A stretch of DNA of 64,000 bases from JBLEFH01 sp047345645 (GTDB lineage: Bacteria; Pseudomonadota; Alphaproteobacteria; Rhodobacterales; Rhodobacteraceae), in assembly GCA_047345645.1 (NCBI GenBank), contig JBLEFH010000008.1, one strand, 5' to 3'. The notes under the pieces were generated by a model. The model saw only the letters and a program-made list of their open reading frames with translations. It was not told the origin of the DNA and did not search any database. Below, in pieces: positions 51,941 to 60,310 of the stretch; within the stretch, counting starts at the first letter, position 1, and every line of letters begins with the position of its first letter. Both the position numbers and the translations under genes were made by a program.

Positions 51941-54072
51941 TCTTCCTCTTGTTGCAGTTTATAACTCACAACATCCATCAGATCATCGAGCGAGAAGGGT
52001 TTACCTAAAAACTCATAATCGCAGATGGGGGTGTCCGATTCCGCGAGCATGTCGTCCGAGAAGCCGGACATGAAAATCACTGGGCATTTCACGCCCGCCT
52101 CAATCGCCTGCGAAACCCACGCTGGGCCATCCATGCCCGGCATTAACACATCTGAAATGATAAGATCCGGCGGCCCCAATGTCTCAATTGATTCAAGGGC
52201 TTCAATCCCACTCGACGCCTCGGTCACGTCAAATCCGCGCATGGAGAGCGCCCGCGATGCGAACATCCGCACGGGCACCTCGTCCTCTGCCAAGAGGATT
52301 CGCCCGCGGCCCGGAACGGCAGCGGGCTTCTTAACTTTCGGCGCCTCGGCGTCCACCTCATGGGCCGCTACGGGCAGAAACACAGAGAAGGTGCTGCCTT
52401 TCCCAACCTCGCTTTCGAGGAAAATAAATCCGCCTGTTTGCTTAATAATGCCGTAAACGGTGGACAGCCCAAGGCCCGTCCCGGCGCCCGCTTCTTTCGT
52501 GGTAAAAAACGGATCGAAGATCTTGCGGCGATTGTCTTCGGCGATGCCAACCCCTTGATCCGTCACGTCAATCACAACGTAATCGCCGCGCGGCACGATC
52601 ACCTTGTCACGCTCGACATCAGCCTTCAGCGTCAGATTGCGCGGCGTGATCGCGATCTGTCCGCCATTCGGCATAGCGTCGCGGGCGTTAACTACAAGAT
52701 TCATAATCACTTGCTCGAGCTGACGCGCATCCGCACGGACCGAATTCAAATCATCAGGCATGTCGAGATGCAGCGTCACCGGATCGGAAATCAGCCGGTC
52801 GAGCAGGTGGAAGAGATCCGCCAGAAGATCATGCATATCAATGATTTGCGGACGCAGCGTCTGTTTTCGCGAGAACGCCAGAAGCTGGCGCACCAGCGCC
52901 GCAGCGCGATTCGAGTTGTGGCGGATCTGCATGAGATCCGCATGGGCCGGGTCGTGCAGATCGGTGCGCATCAAGAGCAAATCGCAATGACCGTTAATGG
53001 CCGTCAGCAGGTTGTTGAAATCATGCGCGACGCCACCTGCAAGTTGCCCCACAGCCTGCATTTTCTGGCTCTGAACAAACTGCGCCTCAAGCTTTTTGAG
53101 GTCTGTCGTGTCCTCAAGCACCGCAATGACGTAGCAATCGCCATCAATACAGGTCCGCCCGAGCGCGAGTTGCAGGAACAGATCCTCGCCGTCGCGGCGA
53201 TACTTAACCACTTCGGCGCGGCCGAGATAACGCGACTCGAGCGTGTCCGCGAGGCGTTGCTCAAAACTGTGAACCACCCCTTCGGTCAGGCCAGCAAAGG
53301 GCGTGCCCACCTCGAGTTGCGGGCCCATCAGTTTCTCGGCGGCTTTGTTAAACCCGACGATGAACCCCTTGGAATCCATCAATACTGAGGAGGCAGGCAC
53401 ATCATCCAGAAGCCGCCCGCGTAGGTCCTGCACCGCCGATCGCGGCAACAAAAGCGTCAGGTCACTGCCCGCAATTTCATGGCGCGCGAGATCCCCGTTT
53501 TCGGGCGGCGCGTCACCGCAGGTCATCGCGCGCCGCGTCTCTTCAGGCAACGCTTTGCCAAGCACCAGCGCTTCCCCCTCCGCGTTCATTAACGCAAAGG
53601 CCGCACCCTCGACTTGGGGGACCGATAGATCACTGATAATCCACCAGAAAAGACGGTCCTTAGATAGCTTCTGCACGCTGAATTCGACCCGCTCATCGGT
53701 GCGGATTGACTGCACCTCGCCTTTTTCGGCGCGCACTGAGGCGCGGTAAGCGAGCGCGCGGACCTCCTCGCTCGCACCGAAAGGCCCGCCGAGCGCTTGC
53801 CCGCGCAGATCGCCGTAAGCCTCGCTAAACAGGCGGTTTTGTCGCAAAATAACGCCGTCGAGATCGGTCAGCACAACAGGGCGGTGGCTGAAGGCGGCAA
53901 GGCGGTCAAAGATCAGCCTCGGGCCCAGCCATATCAGAAGCAGCGCCAGAAAAGCGGCGCTGAGAATCACCAAAATTGCCCAGATCATGGGCAGCATTGT
54001 GGCGCTTGCGCCCGCCAGGATCACGCAAAAAGCGCCGATTGCGTAGAAGGGAAAGACCAGATGCGCCGCCAC
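51898..54072 (-). CDS. cckA: Hybrid histidine kinase CckA
   Basis: A 724-residue membrane hybrid kinase that feeds phosphate through ChpT to CtrA, governing motility, cell cycle and GTA functions in Alphaproteobacteria. Two N-terminal membrane helices (about 5-50) are followed by PAS-like domains. The HisKA box GGVAHDFNNLL has His350, the ATPase has NLVVNARDAMP and GTGLGLSTVYG, and the C-terminal receiver has Asp641 in SDVLMPGMDG. The start is a GTG at 54072 with GGAGG seven bases before. A CtrA-type site lies just upstream. Confidence 0.92.
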   Translation of the reverse strand: MAAHLVFPFYAIGAFCVILAGASATMLPMIWAILVILSAAFLALLLIWLGPRLIFDRLAAFSHRPVVLTDLDGVILRQNRLFSEAYGDLRGQALGGPFGASEEVRALAYRASVRAEKGEVQSIRTDERVEFSVQKLSKDRLFWWIISDLSVPQVEGAAFALMNAEGEALVLGKALPEETRRAMTCGDAPPENGDLARHEIAGSDLTLLLPRSAVQDLRGRLLDDVPASSVLMDSKGFIVGFNKAAEKLMGPQLEVGTPFAGLTEGVVHSFEQRLADTLESRYLGRAEVVKYRRDGEDLFLQLALGRTCIDGDCYVIAVLEDTTDLKKLEAQFVQSQKMQAVGQLAGGVAHDFNNLLTAINGHCDLLLMRTDLHDPAHADLMQIRHNSNRAAALVRQLLAFSRKQTLRPQIIDMHDLLADLFHLLDRLISDPVTLHLDMPDDLNSVRADARQLEQVIMNLVVNARDAMPNGGQIAITPRNLTLKADVERDKVIVPRGDYVVIDVTDQGVGIAEDNRRKIFDPFFTTKEAGAGTGLGLSTVYGIIKQTGGFIFLESEVGKGSTFSVFLPVAAHEVDAEAPKVKKPAAVPGRGRILLAEDEVPVRMFASRALSMRGFDVTEASSGIEALESIETLGPPDLIISDVLMPGMDGPAWVSQAIEAGVKCPVIFMSGFSDDMLAESDTPICDYEFLGKPFSLDDLMDVVSYKLQQEEDQASESKIEYSGAK

Positions 54073-54113
54073 GAAACCTCCAGAAAGACTCGGGAAGGCT
54101 CACATGGAAGACC

Positions 54114-54128
54114 TTAAGCCATAGTTAA
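54114..54128 (-). promoter_or_regulatory. Putative CtrA-binding site upstream of cckA
   Basis: TTAA at 54114-54117 and TTAA at 54125-54128 are separated by exactly seven bases, the CtrA consensus TTAA-N7-TTAA. It lies about 42 bases before the cckA GTG and touches the rsmB stop codon. CtrA feedback on its own phosphorelay is a plausible role. The site is exact, but its function is inferred. Confidence 0.55.
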
Positions 54129-55288
54129 TTATGGCGAAATGACGCGACGTAAAATCCGTCACCCTCGGCGGGCGGGCGGAAATGCTGCTCATTTACCAAA
54201 ATAAAATTTTTATGCCGCTCAAGAAAATCCTGCGTTTGATCCTCATTTTCGGGCGCAAGCAGCGAGCAGGTCGCGTAAACTAACGCGCCGCCGGGCGCGA
54301 CCAACGCCGCCGCCGCGTCCATCACCTCGCGTTGCGCCGCCAGAAGCCCATCCAGATCCGCTTCCGTTAACCGCCATTTCGCATCGGCTTGCCGCCGCCA
54401 GGCGCCACTCCCGGAACAGGGCGCGTCGGCCAAAACGTGATCAAATGGTGCCTCCGTCTCCGGCGCATCCAGCATCGTCACCGCTGCCTGCGCCCTTGCC
54501 GCGCGCTCCGGTAAGTCCTTCATCCGCTGGCCAAGTTTGTCGTGGGCGTAGATGCGCTGCCCGGTCAAATCCGCCAGCGCCAGCGTTTTCCCGCCACCCC
54601 CGGCGCAAAAATCGAGGATCCGCGTGCCGCCATGCGCCGCCGCATGATGGGCCACCAATTGCGAGGAGAGATCCTGCAGCTCTATTAACCCTTCGCGATA
54701 GGCCGCGCTTTGCGCCACGCGCCGCGCGCCTTCGGTCACGCGCAAGGCGGTTGGCGCAAGATCTAGCGCCTCGCTGTTAACCCCGTCCGCCGCCAACACC
54801 GCCTGCGCCGCTTCGCGAGACCCGCGCGACAGGTTCACCCGCAAATCCGTCGGCGCGCGCTGCTTTAACGCGGTTAACACCGGCTCCAGATCCGGCCCCA
54901 AAGACCGCTCCAAAACCGGTTCCAGAAAATCGGGGATATCGAGGCGAACCGCCCGCGGCGCGTCCTCCAAACGTCGCATCCGCGCCCGCTCTTCCGCGGT
55001 CAAAGGCGGCGCGCCGTAGGCGCTGCCATCGAGCAGGTCAAACCCGTTATCCTCTTGATCCAAAAGACCGATCACCAGACCGCGCCCGCTCATCTCGCCC
55101 GCCCGCCACGCAAGCGAGCGTTTCTGGCGCAGGGCCGAGAACACGATGTCGCGCACCGCCGCGCGGTCTTTCGATCCGGCGAAGCGGCTGGCGCGGGCCC
55201 AATTGGTTAACACGCGCTCGGCGGGCGCCCCGGCGAGGATGGCGTCGAGGCACTCCATGGCGGTGCGGTATCTGGCGGCGGGTGTCAT
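54125..55288 (-). CDS. rsmB: 16S rRNA m5C methyltransferase, RsmB/NOP family
   Basis: A 387-residue SAM-dependent methyltransferase modifying C967 of 16S rRNA in E. coli. An N-terminal NusB-like RNA-binding domain covers about 1-130. The SAM loop DFCAGGGGKTLAL, motif IV DAPCSGSGAWRR and motif VI YATCSLLAPENE give both catalytic cysteines. AAGGAGAGG precedes the ATG. It lies between the GTA cluster and cckA; the 41-base gap to the DUF2793 gene holds no obvious terminator. Confidence 0.92.
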   Translation of the reverse strand: MTPAARYRTAMECLDAILAGAPAERVLTNWARASRFAGSKDRAAVRDIVFSALRQKRSLAWRAGEMSGRGLVIGLLDQEDNGFDLLDGSAYGAPPLTAEERARMRRLEDAPRAVRLDIPDFLEPVLERSLGPDLEPVLTALKQRAPTDLRVNLSRGSREAAQAVLAADGVNSEALDLAPTALRVTEGARRVAQSAAYREGLIELQDLSSQLVAHHAAAHGGTRILDFCAGGGGKTLALADLTGQRIYAHDKLGQRMKDLPERAARAQAAVTMLDAPETEAPFDHVLADAPCSGSGAWRRQADAKWRLTEADLDGLLAAQREVMDAAAALVAPGGALVYATCSLLAPENEDQTQDFLERHKNFILVNEQHFRPPAEGDGFYVASFRHN

Positions 55289-55329
55289 GACCTCTCCTTA
55301 GAGCGCGGCCCTTCCGGGATCAATCGCGA

Positions 55330-56031
55330 TCACTCGCGCGGCGGTGTCAGGCGCATCTCGTGGATGGCCAGCGTCACCCGCCCACCGGTCAACGCGCCGC
55401 CATTCGCGGTGAACACGAGATCCGTCGGCGTGTAATAGGCCATCGGCGCGCTCGTTAACCCTTCGGCGTAACTGCCTGCCGCAACACCAAACTGGCTGCC
55501 ATAACGGTTGCGGCTCTCGGCGACCCCGATGGACCAGGTGACGCCCGCCCCGGCCAGCGCGTCATGCGCCCGCGCGGTGACGCCCAGCACCAACCGCCCC
55601 GGTTTCAGCGCAGCGGGCACGGTGATTTCTGGCCCTGCTTCCACCTGGACCGCAATCTCCCGCGCCGCCAGCCACGTCCCCGCGCCGCCGGGCGCGAGTG
55701 CCGCCTGATCCGCCCGCCAGCGCCCGGCCAGATACCGCAAACGCCCCGCGCCGTGGCTCACCTCCAGCCCCTCGCGCGGCGCAATCTCGCGCCAGAGCCC
55801 GCTGAGCCGCAGCGCGACGCTCCCCTTGTCCATCCCGGCGCTGTTCGCGGCGCTCTCCGACAGGAGCACCGCCGCCCCTTCGGCGGGGCTCTCCGGCAGC
55901 GCCGTCACCCCCACGGCATCCACCCGCAGACCAAGCAGCGCGTCGGTCAGCATCAGCGCCTCATTCACCGTCACATGCTTTTGCGCCTGCGAGGGCGCGA
56001 GCAGCGGCAATCCGAAATTCTGGGTGTTCAT
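55330..56031 (-). CDS. GTA-linked DUF2793 protein (probable fibre/adhesion module)
   Basis: A 233-residue protein beginning TQNFGLPLLAPSQAQKHVTVNEAL, the DUF2793 signature. The rest is a beta-rich domain with repeated Gly/Ala/Val strands, like a phage fibre or spike tip. In the R. capsulatus GTA, DUF2793 occurs in accessory fibre or spike proteins that help particles bind capsule, which suggests that role here. It overlaps the g15 stop by four bases, so it is produced together with the baseplate and is the last gene of the cluster. Confidence 0.8.
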   Translation of the reverse strand: MNTQNFGLPLLAPSQAQKHVTVNEALMLTDALLGLRVDAVGVTALPESPAEGAAVLLSESAANSAGMDKGSVALRLSGLWREIAPREGLEVSHGAGRLRYLAGRWRADQAALAPGGAGTWLAAREIAVQVEAGPEITVPAALKPGRLVLGVTARAHDALAGAGVTWSIGVAESRNRYGSQFGVAAGSYAEGLTSAPMAYYTPTDLVFTANGGALTGGRVTLAIHEMRLTPPRE

Positions 56032-59000
56032 GCAAGCTCTCCTTGTCCGAAAAGTCCATGGCCGAAGCTGGCCGAAATTTGGGCGATCTCAACGCGGTAG
56101 CGGCCTTCAGGTTGCGTCTCCGCACTGATCCAGAAGGGCGCGTTCACCTCGGTCTCCTCCACCAAATCCGCGCCGCGATAGAGCCGCACGAGATAGCGCT
56201 CCGACACCTCGCCGAGCGGGATCTCCGCCGCCCCCCAATGATCCGCATCAACGCGCCCGCGCCGGATCCAGCGCGCCGCGATCCGGCCCGCCTCGCGCGT
56301 CACGCGAATATGCACGGGGTTCAGCGGCCGCTCGGCGACGCCGACATAGCTCACCTCCGCCGCGCGATAGCTCCGGCTCCCCGGCGGCGCGCTGCGCGGC
56401 CCGCCGCGATACTGCCGCGCCAAACGCCTGAGGCCCGCCGGCACGTCGATCTCGGCAAGCCTTTCATCCAGCAGCACAAAACGGCTCCCCTCAGGCCAAA
56501 CGTCCGGCATCAGCGCATCGCTGCCGCCCTGCCCGCGCAGCAGTCCGGTCAACAGGTAGCGGCCATGCCCGACCAGCGTCGCGCCCTGAAACTGCACGAT
56601 TTCCCAATCCTGCGCCCCCGGCCCGCCAATCGCGGCGAGGTTCGCGCCATTCAGCACCGCCGCCGCGGAGCGCCCGCGCAGCGTGCCGCCAATCACCGCA
56701 ACCTCCAGCGGCGCGCCATGCTGCCAGACCCCGCTTGGCGCGGCGGCCAGCGGCGCGGTCAGCATCCCCATCACCGCGCGCTGCGGCACCAGCGCGGCCA
56801 GCTCCAAATCCTCGCCATCATCAGACACATAAACCGCCCCCGCCCCCTGGGCGCGTTTCGACGAAAGCGCACACAAAAGGCGCGGCGTCTCGCCCGGCAG
56901 ATCGAGATAACTCACCTCGACCCCAGCCCCCCGGCTCCGGCGCCCCCGGCGCACCGGGCGGGCGGGCTTGACCGTCGGCGCATAAGCGCTCGGATCGACG
57001 CGCACGGCCTCAATCGAGACCATCTCCCCCTGCTCGCGCCGCTCGATACGGTAAAGATCGCCCTCGAACCCAACCACATCGCCAATCCGCAGCCCCGCTT
57101 TCGACAGCGGAAGCGCGGCGCTGAGGGCCTGACTCGACGCCCCGATCTCGCCAGTCCAGCGGCGCAAGACGGCCTCCGCCTCACCCTCCAAAAGCGACAC
57201 CATCACTTCGGTTTGCGCCACGTCCTTGATGTCATCGCCCGAAAGATGCGACGCCTCGGCGGGCTGGAAATCCCGCGCCTCATCCACATAGGTCAGCTTC
57301 AGCTGATCCGGGACCGGCTCGCCCGATTGCTCGCGCCGGTAATCGCCCTCCTCCTGTGCCACGAAATCCTCGCGGCTCAACGTCTCGCGCCCCCGCGCAT
57401 GGCGGGTCACGGCGCGCAGCACCCCGGCATCGTCAAACACATCGAACCCATGGGTCAGCGCAAGCGATTCCAAGCTCGCCCGCGGCGACTCGATCCGGCT
57501 CACCCCATAGCCGCGCAGATGGCCGTAAAGCGCCGCCGTCTCGACCGGCACATCGCCCGCGAGCTCCGTCACCAGATCGCGCAGCGGCACAAGGCTGGTG
57601 CGCCCCGGCAGCCAATGGCCCAGTTCGTAATTGTCCCCATCGCTCCAGGTCTCCGCCTGGCGCGGGAAATCGGGCCAGGGCCGCGTATCCCATGCCCAGG
57701 TGAACATATGGTTCACATCGACCATCGGCCCGCCATATTTTTCGGAAACAGGGTTATTTTCCGCCGCCCGCCAATAACTATAGATCGCCTGCAAATAGCT
57801 GTGCTGGATCCCGTCATCCCGCCCGCCATTGGAAAAATACGGCAGAAACGACTCCGAGGATTTCGGATCGAAAAACACATTTGGCTGGTTCGTCCCCTTA
57901 TCGACCGCCGGGCAGCCGATTTCGGTAAACCAAATCGGTTTGCTGCGCGGCACCCACGCCGTCGGGCGCGCCTGCCGGACCCCGCCAATGCGCTCGTGAT
58001 GCGGGTTCGTCCACCAACTCGCGATATCCTTATAGCGATAGACCCAAGGCTCGCCATACGCGCCATCCGTGATCGGCACCCGGCGCTGCGCGGCGCGGGC
58101 GTCCGCATCGGGGTAATACCAATCATACCCCTCCCCGCCCTCGATATTGCCTTGCAGATAGTCCAGCGCATAGATCGAGCCCGCCGCCTCATCCGCGTGG
58201 CCCGCCTCATCGCGCCAGTCGGAGAGCGGCATGTAATTGTCGATCCCGACAAAATCGATCGCCTCATGCGCCCAGAGCGGGTCGAGATGGAACCGCAGAT
58301 CGCCCGACCCATCCGCCGGGTGATGGCCGAAATATTCCGACCAATCCGCCGCATAGCCGATTTTCACCTCCGGCCCGAGAATGGCGCGCACGTCTTCCGC
58401 CAACTGGCAGAGCGCCTCCACGGCCACATAACGCCCGTCGCGCCCGCGGATCTGCGTCAGCCCGCGCATCTCCGTGCCGATGCAAAAGGCCTCGACCTTG
58501 CCCGACAGTTTGCACAGATGCGCGTAATGCAAAATGAACCGGCGATAAGACCACTCAGCCGGACCGGTATAGACCAGCGCCCCGTCGGTGCCCTTCATAA
58601 ACTGCGACGGCTGCGCCGCCCCGAAAAACCGCGCGACCTCCGCTTCAGCGGCCTCCGTCCCGTCGGTGGACCCCGCCACACCCGGCGCGCGGGCGGTCGT
58701 GATCCGCCCCCGCCAAGGGATCGCGGCCTGCTCGTCGCCCTGCCCCCAAGGGTCCGGCAAACCGTTCCCCTTGCCAATATCCATCATGATGAACGGATAG
58801 AAGGTGACGGCCAGCCCTCGCGCCGCCATCTCCTCAATCGCTTCCAAAACGCTTTCGTCGGACGGCGTGCCGCCAAAGACCGGCCGCCCCTCCGCGGCGC
58901 TCACCGCCCGCGCCGTCTCACGCGAGAGCCCGCTGACCCGCCAGGGCATCCGCTGCCCATCGGCCTCATGCTGCTCCACGCGCGGCGTCAGCGTGCAGTC

Positions 59001-59873
59001 CCCACAGCGCAGATCATCGCCAAACCAGCTCACCACCAGCGAACTGGCACGGCAGCGCGGCAATTCCGCTGCCAGATGATCGAGCGATACCTCCAGATCC
59101 GTCTTGTCCTGCGCGCTGTTCACATTCATCAGCCGCGTGTCGCCAAAGCCGATCTCCATCTCGACCGGCGCATTCGCCAGCGCATATTCCCCGCTGCCGG
59201 GGATCATCGCGACCGCCGTGATCTCATGCGACACCGGCACCCGTTCGCCCACCTGACTGCGGATCACCTCCACAGCAATCTGCGGCACCCGGTTGCCAAA
59301 ACGCGTGATGTCCAGATCATAAAAGACAATATAAGCCACGCCCCGATAGGCCGGCGCGGCCTCCTCCCCTTCAATCGCAGCAATCGCCGGGTCCGGGTCT
59401 TGCGTCTCGGTCCCGCGATAGACCTCAAACCGCAGCGCCTCCTTGTCCACCTCGCGGCCATCCATCCAGATGCGGTGAATCCCCGTGATTTCCCCCTCAC
59501 AAAGCGCCACCGCGAGGCTCACCGAATAGCTGTAATAGGTCACATCGGGCCGTTTGGACGCGCCCTTGCCGCCGCCTTTCTCGGTCTCGCTATGCTCCTT
59601 GAAGGCGCTCGCCCAGATCACGTGACCCGGCACCCGCATCCGCCCCCAGACCCGGCGCAAAGCGATCCCCTCGCCCGCGCCGCTCAGCGGCATCCGCTCG
59701 ATCTGCCCCGACTTCACCGAGGCCGAGCCGCCGCCCAGCACGCGCTGGTCGATCATATTGCCGATCATCGCGCCCGCCGCGCGGCCCGCAATGGCCGCCG
59801 TCGCCCCGAGCGCCGCGCCGCCAAAACTGGCCCCGAGCGACGCCCCCACGCTTGCCAAAACCAGTGTGGCCAT
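56028..59873 (-). CDS. g15: GTA baseplate megatron protein (g15) with TIM-barrel domain
   Basis: A 1281-residue multidomain GTA baseplate/tail-tip protein. The N-terminus (1-60) is Ala/Gly-rich and hydrophobic. A GTA_TIM-like glycosidase barrel covers about 350-660, and phage tail domains fill the C-terminal third. Two glutamates at strand-like positions, Glu468 in CIGTEMRG and Glu651 in WFTEIGCP, are spaced like the acid/base and nucleophile of clan GH-A enzymes. The ATG at 59873 shares a base with the g14 stop; the upstream open frame to 60203 is a shadow. The RcGTA homologue opens the path for DNA into the recipient periplasm. Confidence 0.92.
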   Translation of the reverse strand: MATLVLASVGASLGASFGGAALGATAAIAGRAAGAMIGNMIDQRVLGGGSASVKSGQIERMPLSGAGEGIALRRVWGRMRVPGHVIWASAFKEHSETEKGGGKGASKRPDVTYYSYSVSLAVALCEGEITGIHRIWMDGREVDKEALRFEVYRGTETQDPDPAIAAIEGEEAAPAYRGVAYIVFYDLDITRFGNRVPQIAVEVIRSQVGERVPVSHEITAVAMIPGSGEYALANAPVEMEIGFGDTRLMNVNSAQDKTDLEVSLDHLAAELPRCRASSLVVSWFGDDLRCGDCTLTPRVEQHEADGQRMPWRVSGLSRETARAVSAAEGRPVFGGTPSDESVLEAIEEMAARGLAVTFYPFIMMDIGKGNGLPDPWGQGDEQAAIPWRGRITTARAPGVAGSTDGTEAAEAEVARFFGAAQPSQFMKGTDGALVYTGPAEWSYRRFILHYAHLCKLSGKVEAFCIGTEMRGLTQIRGRDGRYVAVEALCQLAEDVRAILGPEVKIGYAADWSEYFGHHPADGSGDLRFHLDPLWAHEAIDFVGIDNYMPLSDWRDEAGHADEAAGSIYALDYLQGNIEGGEGYDWYYPDADARAAQRRVPITDGAYGEPWVYRYKDIASWWTNPHHERIGGVRQARPTAWVPRSKPIWFTEIGCPAVDKGTNQPNVFFDPKSSESFLPYFSNGGRDDGIQHSYLQAIYSYWRAAENNPVSEKYGGPMVDVNHMFTWAWDTRPWPDFPRQAETWSDGDNYELGHWLPGRTSLVPLRDLVTELAGDVPVETAALYGHLRGYGVSRIESPRASLESLALTHGFDVFDDAGVLRAVTRHARGRETLSREDFVAQEEGDYRREQSGEPVPDQLKLTYVDEARDFQPAEASHLSGDDIKDVAQTEVMVSLLEGEAEAVLRRWTGEIGASSQALSAALPLSKAGLRIGDVVGFEGDLYRIERREQGEMVSIEAVRVDPSAYAPTVKPARPVRRGRRSRGAGVEVSYLDLPGETPRLLCALSSKRAQGAGAVYVSDDGEDLELAALVPQRAVMGMLTAPLAAAPSGVWQHGAPLEVAVIGGTLRGRSAAAVLNGANLAAIGGPGAQDWEIVQFQGATLVGHGRYLLTGLLRGQGGSDALMPDVWPEGSRFVLLDERLAEIDVPAGLRRLARQYRGGPRSAPPGSRSYRAAEVSYVGVAERPLNPVHIRVTREAGRIAARWIRRGRVDADHWGAAEIPLGEVSERYLVRLYRGADLVEETEVNAPFWISAETQPEGRYRVEIAQISASFGHGLFGQGELA

Positions 59874-60310
59874 CAGTTCCTCCCCGGAAAATCGTAAATC
59901 CCACGGATGCGCCGCCTCAGCGCATCGCTTATCTCCATTTCGGCGACGCCCAGCGCCTCGGTCGCGTGGATGATCCGCCCCGGCCCGCTCGCAATCGCCG
60001 CGTGCCGCGCCGGTCCCCGCGCCTGAAGCGCAAACAGCATGACCTGCCCCGGCAACGCGCGCGCGCCACCAGGCCGAAACCAGCGGGCCACCGCACGCTC
60101 CAGCGCCGGATCGCCCCGCCCCCAATGGGGCGCATAGGGCGGCAGCGGCTCCGGCTCCGCGCCAATCACCCCGCGCCAGACCCCGCGAATGAGGCCAAGG
60201 CAATCGGCCCCGACGCCGCGAAGACTCGCCTGATGCTGATACGGCGTGCCGATCCAGCGCCGCGCCTCGATGAGCACCGCCGCGCGGTCAGCGCCGTTTG
60301 CCGCCATCAT
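59873..60310 (-). CDS. g14: GTA NlpC/P60-type peptidase (g14)
   Basis: A 145-residue cysteine peptidase of the NlpC/P60 fold carried by the GTA tail tip, where it should cut peptidoglycan peptides during DNA entry. The nucleophile is Cys37 in GADCLGL and the catalytic His is in ARHAAIAS. Start: ATG codons at 60319, 60310 and 60307 are in frame; the GAGGAGG site touches the first but lies nine bases before 60310, so that one is chosen. It overlaps g13 upstream and g15 downstream. Confidence 0.88.
   Translation of the reverse strand: MMAANGADRAAVLIEARRWIGTPYQHQASLRGVGADCLGLIRGVWRGVIGAEPEPLPPYAPHWGRGDPALERAVARWFRPGGARALPGQVMLFALQARGPARHAAIASGPGRIIHATEALGVAEMEISDALRRRIRGIYDFPGRN

Noticed and set aside
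56043..59897. A 1284-codon open frame antisense to g15
   Set aside because: Its translation is dominated by Arg, Pro, His, Ile and Gln without domain character, and it mirrors the GC-rich codon pattern of g15. Such long shadows are common in high-GC genomes.
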